Assembly (NCBI GenBank): GCA_034433615.1
Contig: DAOUAJ010000163.1
Span: forward strand, 1-6,230
Origin: DAOUAJ01 sp034433615
GTDB taxonomy: Bacteria; Chloroflexota; Anaerolineae; DUEN01
Direction of reading: 5' to 3'
DNA: 6,230 nucleotides
Shown: positions 1 to 4,691 of the stretch, piece by piece
Position numbering within the stretch: the first letter of the stretch is position 1
Layout: each line of letters starts with the position of its first letter
The notes under the pieces: model-generated
What the model was told of the DNA's origin: nothing
Databases searched by the model: none
The model's input: only the letters and a program-made list of their open reading frames with translations
Translations under genes and position numbers: made by a program

Positions 1-576
1 GTCGCCGGGCGGGGCGGGGGTGAGGGTCGTGTTGCGCAACTGGTACTCGTACCACCATTGGAAGCTGCTGGCGTCGAAGGGGTGGCCATCGGACCACTTC
101 AGGCCCTTGCGCAGATGGAAGGTCCACTCGCTGGCGTCTTCGTTAATCTCCCACGACTCCACCAGGTTAGCGCGCACGCTCAGGTCGCTGTTATACCAGG
201 TCAGACTCTCGTTCTGCACCTTGGTGGGGCCCCAACGGTCAGAAACGCCTTTGAAGGCACGACGCATGGTGCCGCCGTATTTGCCGGTCATCTCCATCAC
301 CGGGCAGACAGTAGGGTTTACAGGCAGCCGCTCGTCCACCGGCGGCAACTTCCCCTGCTTCACTAACTCGGCCAGCATAGGAGCTTCCTTGTACTTTGAA
401 GGCGGCGCGGCTGGTGCCGCGGGTGCTGGGGTCGGTGTGGCGGGCGCCACGGGTGCCGGGGTTGGAGTAGGCGCTGGTGCTGGCGTTCCCGGCGCGCACG
501 CAGCAGATACAGCTCCTGCCGTCACGATGGCGGACAGGCGCAGAAACTCTCGGCGGGTGATCTCTCGCTTGCTCAT
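1..576 (-). CDS. ABC transporter solute-binding lipoprotein, family 5 (peptide/oligosaccharide type), 5' part only
   Basis: This is the first 192 codons of an extracytoplasmic substrate-binding protein for an oligopeptide-type ABC importer; the gene runs off the left edge. The start is ATG at 576-574, preceded by AGGGAGGAAG as a strong ribosome site 3-6 nt away. Residues 7-13 (TRREFLR) form a twin-arginine motif, followed by a short hydrophobic stretch and a lipobox SAAC with Cys27. The protein should therefore leave by the Tat route and be lipid-anchored. Residues 28-59 are a Pro/Ala/Thr tether. From about residue 98 the mature domain begins; residues 134-168 (VRANLVESWEI...WTFHLRKGLKWSDG) are the recognisable SBP_bac_5 signature. 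A full-length member would have about 550-650 residues. It is the last gene of the cluster in this window, after the ATPase and behind a LacI-type regulator. Substrate cannot be read from this fragment; the regulator favours a sugar-containing ligand (inference). Confidence 0.93.
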   Translation of the reverse strand, partial: MSKREITRREFLRLSAIVTAGAVSAACAPGTPAPAPTPTPAPVAPATPTPAPAAPAAPPSKYKEAPMLAELVKQGKLPPVDERLPVNPTVCPVMEMTGKYGGTMRRAFKGVSDRWGPTKVQNESLTWYNSDLSVRANLVESWEINEDASEWTFHLRKGLKWSDGHPFDASSFQWWYEYQLRNTTLTPAPPGD

Positions 577-677
577 CTTCTTCCTCCCTAAAAAGATGCA
601 TGAGCGACCCTCTACTGGGTCAAGAAACCGCTAGCTGATGACCTGATGCCCGACCGACTCATTTGTGATGGTCCGTT

Positions 678-698
678 ACACCACCTCCTTCCTGGTGT
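678..698 (-). other. Hairpin with an exposed perfect Shine-Dalgarno sequence and no gene behind it
   Basis: The 153-nt gap between the ATPase stop and the binding-protein start contains a 6-bp perfect stem (ACACCA 678-683 pairing with TGGTGT 693-698) around a 9-nt loop. Read on the minus strand, the loop and closing arm contain AAGGAGGTG, a full match to the 16S anti-Shine-Dalgarno. No start codon with a useful frame follows at normal distance: the nearest ATG is about 20 nt on and opens only 16 codons. A second small stem (GACCC 606-610 with GGGTC 617-621) lies just before the binding-protein ribosome site. I see no convincing promoter and no T-run terminator in the gap, so co-transcription with the ATPase is likely. 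Function is unknown. Confidence 0.4.
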
Positions 699-729
699 CA
701 TACTTTGCCGGCGAGTGCCATCTACCCTC

Positions 730-1776
730 TCATACCACGGCGGCAGCAGGCCCCAACACCCCTTCCAACCTCAGCTCGTCTCCGCGGTGGCAGCTTACAA
801 AATGGTCCGGTGCGATCTCCCGCAAAGTGGGCTCTTCCCGCTCACAACGGTCCACCTTGTAGCGGCAGCGGGGATGGAAATAGCACCCACTGGGCGGATT
901 GGCGGGGTCGGCCACTTCTCCGGGCAGGACGATCGGCTCCGTGCGCATGCGGGGATCAGGCTTGGGGACGGCAGAAAGGAGCGCTTCAGTGTAGGGGTGC
1001 CGGGGGTTGATGAAGAGCTCCTCGGTGACAGCACTTTCCACCAGTTTGCCCACGTACATCACTGCCACACGGTCGCTGATATGTTCGATCACGCTCAGAT
1101 CATGGGCGATGAACAGATAAGTGAGGCCGAATTCCTGCTGCAAATCCTGGAGTAAGTTAAGGATTTGGGCCTGCACGGAGACGTCCAACGCCGAAACCGG
1201 TTCGTCGCAGACGACGAACTGGGGGTTCAGGGCCAGCGCGCGCGCGATGCCAATGCGTTGACGCTGACCACCGCTGAAGGCATGGGGATAACGGCTCATG
1301 TACTCAGGACGCAGCCCCACCACTCTCAACAGCTTTGCCACCCGATCTTTTAACTCACTTCCCTGGGCGATGCCGTGTACCAAAAGGGGCTCTCCCACGA
1401 TTTGCAGGAGTGTCATGCGCGGATTGAGGGAAGAATAGGGGTCCTGGAAGATCATTTGCATGTTCCGGCGCAGCTTTTTGAGCTGTTGCTTGTCCAGATC
1501 GGGGATGCTCACTCGCCCCATATCGCGGTCTACGAACCACACTTCCCCCGAGGTTGGATCGAGGGCGCGCAGGATCACGCGTCCGGTCGTCGTCTTCCCG
1601 CACCCGCTTTCCCCGACCAATCCCAGAGTTTCTCCCTCCCGGACGAAGAAGCTCACCCCGTCCACCGCCTTGACGTATCCTACCGTCCTCGATAAGAAGC
1701 CACGCTGGATAGGGAAGTGCTTCTTCAAGTCCTTTACCTCAAGCAACAACTGGTCACTTACCACATGATCGGCCAT
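730..1776 (-). CDS. Oligopeptide/dipeptide-type ABC transporter ATP-binding protein (OppF/DppF family)
   Basis: This 348-residue cytoplasmic ATPase would power a family 5 importer as one half of an OppD/OppF-type pair. Visible motifs in order are Walker A GESGCGKTT (55-63), Q-loop Gln111 in FQDPYSSLNP, signature FSGGQRQR (167-174), Walker B FVVCDEP (187-193), D-loop SALD, and the switch His225. The C-terminal oligopeptide-transporter extension begins NPRHPYTEALLSAVP (257-271). Four cysteines follow (298, 304, 311, 329) in the pattern GCYFHPRC, DRC, SCH. In the related DppD this extension binds a 4Fe-4S cluster, so the same is likely here. Length matches the family. The start ATG at 1776-1774 has GAGGGAAG just upstream. 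It lies 18 nt after the small membrane protein and before the binding protein. The partner ATPase and both permeases are not in the window and are presumably further left. OppF is preferred to OppD because of the N-terminal form (VKDLKKHFPIQRGF) and length. Confidence 0.95.
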   Translation of the reverse strand: MADHVVSDQLLLEVKDLKKHFPIQRGFLSRTVGYVKAVDGVSFFVREGETLGLVGESGCGKTTTGRVILRALDPTSGEVWFVDRDMGRVSIPDLDKQQLKKLRRNMQMIFQDPYSSLNPRMTLLQIVGEPLLVHGIAQGSELKDRVAKLLRVVGLRPEYMSRYPHAFSGGQRQRIGIARALALNPQFVVCDEPVSALDVSVQAQILNLLQDLQQEFGLTYLFIAHDLSVIEHISDRVAVMYVGKLVESAVTEELFINPRHPYTEALLSAVPKPDPRMRTEPIVLPGEVADPANPPSGCYFHPRCRYKVDRCEREEPTLREIAPDHFVSCHRGDELRLEGVLGPAAAVV

Positions 1777-1794
1777 CTTCTTCCCTCAGATTGG

Positions 1795-2226
1795 TCAGAT
1801 AATCAGCAGATGGGCACCGTATGCCGCGCCCAGCAGCAATAGCTCAGCCACAAATACTCTGGCCACCCGCATGGTCGGCCGCTGTCGCCGGAACACCCTG
1901 CGGAAGTAACTTTCGGAAGCCACCACAAAGATCAGTAACATGAGGCCCAGGATGACCGCCCCAAACCTGTCTACAGCCCGCAGTTGCCAGGGCGACACTC
2001 TGAGTTTGAAGCCAAGATCCAGCAGGGCGCGCCACATCCAATAGCCCGTGTAAGCCGCGATGGCCGCAGACACCAGCCACAGCACATATCCCAAGAGCAC
2101 CAGGAGAACGGTCCGCATTCTGGCATCTATCCGAAAAGCGCGAACCTGGTTCCCACGCCTGGGGTCTGATGGCCTGGGAACCGTCTCCGTTGATTTTTCG
2201 GATAGACGCTTATCGGATGAGCTCAT
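1795..2226 (-). CDS. Uncharacterised small membrane protein with three predicted transmembrane helices
   Basis: I do not recognise this 143-residue protein. Residues 1-37 are hydrophilic and rich in Ser, Arg, Glu and Pro. Three hydrophobic segments follow at about 39-62, 88-104 and 121-143, the last reaching the C-terminus. The loop 105-120 (ESYFRRVFRRQRPTMR) is strongly basic and should face the cytoplasm. No catalytic motif or cysteine is visible. The gene sits 12 nt after the LacI-type regulator and 18 nt before the ATPase, so it is very likely co-transcribed and perhaps tied to the transporter. The start is uncertain. ATG at 2226 has no clear ribosome site but could be reached by coupling from the regulator's stop codon, which is in the same frame. 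The alternative is Met37 (2118), just after a large inverted repeat; it would give 107 residues and still keep all three helices. A 36-codon open stretch can occur by chance, so the extension is not proven. Confidence 0.7.
   Translation of the reverse strand: MSSSDKRLSEKSTETVPRPSDPRRGNQVRAFRIDARMRTVLLVLLGYVLWLVSAAIAAYTGYWMWRALLDLGFKLRVSPWQLRAVDRFGAVILGLMLLIFVVASESYFRRVFRRQRPTMRVARVFVAELLLLGAAYGAHLLII
2126..2206 (-). repeat. Nested perfect inverted repeat (12 bp outer, 8 bp inner) at the 5' end of the small membrane-protein gene
   Basis: Outer arms are TCTATCCGAAAA (2126-2137) and TTTTCGGATAGA (2195-2206), a perfect 12-bp match. Inner arms are GGTTCCCA (2148-2155) and TGGGAACC (2175-2182), a perfect 8-bp match. 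They are nested symmetrically, with unpaired stretches of 10 and 12 nt between the outer and inner stems and a 19-nt terminal loop. The structure covers codons 7-34 of the longer reading of the gene and ends 7 nt before the alternative start codon at 2118. Two nested arms of this length in 81 nt are not expected by chance. It could be an RNA hairpin controlling translation or transcript continuation, or a remnant of a small palindromic element. Confidence 0.75.
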
Positions 2227-2238
2227 CGTCTGTTTGCA

Positions 2239-3237
2239 CTACGGAGCTGAAGCGCGCACGACCAGCTCAGGGGCAACCTTCACCACACCCGGTTCGGCCT
2301 TGTCGGCCAGCAGTGCCAGCAGCATCTCCGACACCAGTTGCCCCAGGCGATACTTGGGCACATGCACAGTCGTCAATGCTGGCATCACCAGCGAAGCTAG
2401 AGGGATGTCATCATATCCCACTACTGCGATGTCTTCGGGGACACGGCGACCGACGGCTGCACAAGCCTGCAGTGCGCCCACAGCGACCAGGTCGTTATAA
2501 GCAAAGATGGCGGTGACCCCTGGATGATGAGCCAGCAGCCGGGTAGCTGCCTCGTAGCCGCCTTCCACGCGCGGTGCGGTGGCAATCACCAGATCAGGAT
2601 CAAACGGCAGACCGGCTGCGGACAACGCCTCCCGATAGCCCTGTAACCGCTGCTGGCCGCTATAGGAGGTTGTTGGCCCACTCAGCAAGGCGATGGAACG
2701 ATGCCCACCAGCCAGCAGATGGGCCATTGCCTGACGAGCGCCACGCACATCGTCTATCATCACTGTGCCCACCCTGGCGGTCTTCAGCGTGCGGTTGACC
2801 AGCACCATGGGAGGCATTTTGGCTGCAATTGCGCTTAACTCTGCCTCGTTTAATCGGGAACTGCACAGTATGATGCCATCCACCTGCTTGGCAGCCAGAG
2901 AGTTCAGCATCGAGCGTTCCCGTGCCGGATTTTCATCTGTGTTGCATAAGAAGACCTGATAGTCATGAGTACAGGCCAGGTCTTCTACACCGCGAGCAAT
3001 CTCAGGGAAGAAAGGGTTAGCAATATCGGGCACTACCAATCCCAGGGTTGCTGTACGGTGCGTCGTCAGACTACGGGCGATGTAGTTGGGGTGATAACCT
3101 AGCTCATCAATGAGTTGTAAAATGCGGGTACGAGTGTCAGGACTGATTTCCCCCTTGTTGTTGATCGCTCGTGAGACCGTCTGTGGGGAGACGCCGGCGG
3201 CGCGGGCTACGTCGCGGATGGTGATGCGACCTTTCAT
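2239..3237 (-). CDS. LacI-family transcriptional regulator
   Basis: This is a 332-residue DNA-binding repressor, the usual family length. Residues 5-26 (ITIRDVARAAGVSPQTVSRAIN) are the LacI helix-turn-helix with recognition segment SPQTVSR. Residues 47-58 (GYHPNYIARSLT) form the hinge helix; Leu57 occupies the position of the leucine that wedges into the central CpG of operators in this family. From residue 64 (TLGLVVPDIANPFFPEIARGVE) the periplasmic-binding-protein-like ligand domain begins. It keeps the effector-domain landmarks AYNDLVAVGAL (246-256) and VVGYDDIPLASL (272-283). Such regulators usually sense sugars or nucleosides. The start ATG at 3237-3235 is preceded by AGGGG at 6 nt. It is the first gene of the minus-strand cluster, with its own consensus promoter and an operator-like palindrome at the predicted transcript start, which suggests it represses itself and the transporter genes behind it. 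The ligand cannot be deduced. Confidence 0.95.
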   Translation of the reverse strand: MKGRITIRDVARAAGVSPQTVSRAINNKGEISPDTRTRILQLIDELGYHPNYIARSLTTHRTATLGLVVPDIANPFFPEIARGVEDLACTHDYQVFLCNTDENPARERSMLNSLAAKQVDGIILCSSRLNEAELSAIAAKMPPMVLVNRTLKTARVGTVMIDDVRGARQAMAHLLAGGHRSIALLSGPTTSYSGQQRLQGYREALSAAGLPFDPDLVIATAPRVEGGYEAATRLLAHHPGVTAIFAYNDLVAVGALQACAAVGRRVPEDIAVVGYDDIPLASLVMPALTTVHVPKYRLGQLVSEMLLALLADKAEPGVVKVAPELVVRASAP

Positions 3238-3256
3238 GACTTACCCCTGAGACCGA

Positions 3257-3276
3257 TAGCGTTCACGTGATCGGTA
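3257..3276 (-). promoter_or_regulatory. Probable LacI-family operator (autoregulatory)
   Basis: The half-sites TAGCGTTCAC and GTGATCGGTA pair in 8 of 10 positions around a central CpG at 3266-3267. The inner 8 bp (TCACGTGA) are a perfect palindrome, and two more outer pairs match if it is extended to 3254-3279. A central CpG is typical of operators of this family. The site lies 19-39 nt upstream of the regulator's start codon and begins at the predicted transcription start, where bound repressor would block the promoter. Overlapping weaker symmetries (ACCGAT/ATCGGT at 3252-3275, GCGTT/AACGC at 3259-3280) mean the exact centre is not certain. Confidence 0.65.
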
Positions 3277-3281
3277 ACGCC

Positions 3282-3311
3282 ATTATAGCAGAGCAGAATG
3301 GGGATTGTCAA
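3282..3311 (-). promoter_or_regulatory. Consensus sigma70 promoter for the LacI-regulator/transporter cluster
   Basis: On the minus strand, TTGACA (3311-3306) and TATAAT (3287-3282) are both perfect matches to the vegetative consensus, separated by 18 bp. The bases before the -10 are TGC, giving an extended -10 as well. Transcription would start near 3275, leaving a leader of about 38 nt before the regulator ATG. Such a strong promoter usually needs tight repression, which fits the palindrome directly downstream. Confidence 0.88.
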
Positions 3312-3407
3312 GAGTGTTCTCTGAGGGTCTGAGGGGATAAAGCAACAAGTCTCTGGTAAGGATAAAATTGATCGGAATTGAGCTTACACCTCGACATTTG
3401 GACTATC

Positions 3408-3416
3408 TGATATGAT
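3408..3416 (+). promoter_or_regulatory. Candidate extended -10 promoter for the Mrp-type gene
   Basis: TGA followed by TATGAT (3411-3416) fits an extended -10 element (TGn plus five of six consensus bases). No good -35 lies at 16-18 bp; TCGACA at 3391-3396 is only 14 bp away. Transcription would begin near 3423, about 22 nt before the favoured ATG at 3445. The element lies inside a short palindrome, TCTGAT-ATG-ATCAGA (3406-3420). If correct, the in-frame ATG at 3412 is inside the promoter and cannot be the start codon. Confidence 0.45.
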
Positions 3417-3444
3417 CAGAGCATTCGTCCAAGAGGTGATTGAG

Positions 3445-4479
3445 ATGAGTCAACAGCAGTACGGCCTGTTGACCGAACAGGCCGTCTTGAAAGCGTTGAG
3501 CCGGGTCCAGGAGCCAGAGTTGCACCGGGATCTGGTCAGCCTGAACATGATTCGGGACATTCGCATTGACGAAGGGGCCGTCAGCTTTACGATCGTGTTG
3601 ACTACTCCGGCCTGTCCGCTGCGCACGCAGATCGAGCACGAGGCCCGCGCCGCGGTGATGGCGTTGCCGGGGGTGAAGCAGGTGAACGTGCAGTTGGACG
3701 CCAACGTGCGTTCGGACCAGCGCATCACAGGCCAGCTTCAGATTCCCATCAAGAACATCCTGGCTGTGGCCTCGGGCAAGGGCGGCGTGGGCAAGACCAC
3801 CGTGGCGGTGAACCTGGCTGTGGCCCTGGCCCAGCTCGGGGCCCGCACCGGCATTCTGGACGCCGACATCTACGGCCCCAATGTGCCGATCATGATGGGG
3901 CTCTCAAAGCTGCCACCTAACCGTGACGGCAAGTTGGTGCCACCCAAGGCTTACGGGGTTGAGGTGATGTCCATGGGCTTCCTGATCCCAAAGGATCAGG
4001 CGGTGATCTGGCGCGGCCCCATGCTGCACTCGGCGATCCGGCAACTGTTCACCGACGTAGCTTGGGGAGACCTGGACTATCTGGTGGTGGACCTGCCGCC
4101 CGGTACGGGTGATGCTCAGTTATCGCTGGCGCAGTCGGTGCCGGTCACCGGCGGCATCATCGTGACTCAGCCGCAGGAGGTCGCCCTGGCGGATGCGCGC
4201 CGGGGAATCACCGCCTTTCAACGGTTGAACGTGCCCATCCTGGGCATCGTCGAAAACATGGCCGGCCCGATCTTCGGCGAGGGAGGGGGCGAGGCAGCCG
4301 CCCGCGAGCTGGGCGTGCCCTTCCTGGGGCGAATTTACTTGGACGCGGAGATCCGCAAGGGGAGCGATGCCGGGCAGCCCATCGTCGCTTTCGCCCTGGA
4401 GTCGGAGTCGGCCCGGACCTTTCGCAAGCTGGCCGAAACGGTCGCCGCTCGCGTAAGCGTGATGTCCTTCATAAACTAG
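3445..4479 (+). CDS. mrp: Mrp/ApbC-type iron-sulfur cluster carrier ATPase with N-terminal MIP18 (DUF59) domain
   Basis: This 344-residue cytoplasmic P-loop ATPase belongs to the Mrp/NBP35 family, which takes part in Fe-S cluster assembly or delivery. Residues about 10-87 are the MIP18/DUF59 domain, with VQEPELHRDLVSLNMIRDI (21-39) and the conserved TTPACPLR around Cys57. The ATPase domain starts near 104. It has a deviant Walker A GKGGVGKTT (111-119), the LDADIYGPN switch (138-146), and Walker B DYLVVDLPPGTGD (211-223). The classic C-terminal CxxC that bridges a cluster in ApbC/Nbp35 is absent: after VENM (269-272) the sequence goes directly to AGPIFGEGGGE. Cys57 is the only cysteine. I chose ATG 3445 because AGAGGTGA lies 5 nt upstream; an in-frame ATG at 3412 has no ribosome site and overlaps a promoter-like element. 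The gene is divergent from the LacI regulator and is closed by a perfect hairpin terminator before the Fe-S protein gene. Confidence 0.93.
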   Translation: MSQQQYGLLTEQAVLKALSRVQEPELHRDLVSLNMIRDIRIDEGAVSFTIVLTTPACPLRTQIEHEARAAVMALPGVKQVNVQLDANVRSDQRITGQLQIPIKNILAVASGKGGVGKTTVAVNLAVALAQLGARTGILDADIYGPNVPIMMGLSKLPPNRDGKLVPPKAYGVEVMSMGFLIPKDQAVIWRGPMLHSAIRQLFTDVAWGDLDYLVVDLPPGTGDAQLSLAQSVPVTGGIIVTQPQEVALADARRGITAFQRLNVPILGIVENMAGPIFGEGGGEAAARELGVPFLGRIYLDAEIRKGSDAGQPIVAFALESESARTFRKLAETVAARVSVMSFIN

Positions 4480-4480
4480 C

Positions 4481-4513
4481 AAACCCGAAGGGTCTCCGAG
4501 ACCCTTCGGGTTT
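4481..4513 (+). terminator. Intrinsic-type terminator hairpin after the Mrp-type gene
   Basis: AAACCCGAAGGGTCT (4481-4495) and AGACCCTTCGGGTTT (4499-4513) form a perfect 15-bp stem with a CCG loop, starting one base after the Mrp stop codon. The stem is GC-rich in the middle and ends in AAA/TTT on its two sides, so it could act in both directions. The T-run is only three bases, and AGTGTCG follows. The position immediately after a stop codon makes transcription termination the best reading. Confidence 0.85.
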
Positions 4514-4567
4514 AGTGTCGCTCTGGCAAGCTTCCACTGCGAAAGGATAGCAGCCGAGGCGGTAAAT

Positions 4568-4605
4568 CAGAATCAGGCGGACGAGCATTCGTCCGCCTGA
4601 TTCTG
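4568..4605 (+). repeat. Second perfect hairpin (17-bp stem, 4-nt loop) before the GlcF-like gene
   Basis: CAGAATCAGGCGGACGA (4568-4584) and TCGTCCGCCTGATTCTG (4589-4605) pair perfectly around GCAT. It lies 54 nt after the first hairpin and 15 nt before the -35 of the next promoter. The following sequence TCCTTTCGTCC is pyrimidine-rich but has no real T-run. It may be a back-up terminator insulating the GlcF-like gene, or a copy of a dispersed palindromic repeat. Confidence 0.7.
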
Positions 4606-4620
4606 TCCTTTCGTCCGTAT

Positions 4621-4649
4621 TGGACAGACCGGATCATCTGACGTATCAT
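4621..4649 (+). promoter_or_regulatory. Sigma70-type promoter for the GlcF-like gene
   Basis: TGGACA (4621-4626) and TATCAT (4644-4649) each match the consensus in five of six positions with an ideal 17-bp spacer. Transcription would start near 4656, about 36 nt before the favoured ATG at 4692. This also argues against the in-frame TTG at 4620 as the start codon, since it would lie upstream of the transcript. Confidence 0.6.
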
Positions 4650-4691
4650 GAGCGTGCTGCGAACCTGAAGACCCATTTCGAGGCCAAGCCG

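Noticed and set aside
239..1155. Several plus- and minus-strand open frames of 80-200 codons overlapping the binding-protein and ATPase genes
   Set aside because: They are out-of-frame shadows of genes with clear family motifs, and they have no ribosome sites or domain signals of their own.
3412..3444. ATG 3412 as the start of the Mrp-type gene
   Set aside because: It has no ribosome site and overlaps a promoter-like element; ATG 3445 has a good Shine-Dalgarno sequence and gives the usual N-terminus.
3419..4594. A 12-nt exact direct repeat GAGCATTCGTCC in the Mrp leader (3419-3430) and in the second hairpin (4583-4594)
   Set aside because: About one 12-nt match is expected by chance in a window of this size, and the two contexts share nothing else.
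4620..4691. TTG 4620 as the start of the GlcF-like gene
   Set aside because: It overlaps the -35 of a good promoter whose transcript would begin near 4656; ATG 4692 has GAGG upstream and suits the family length.
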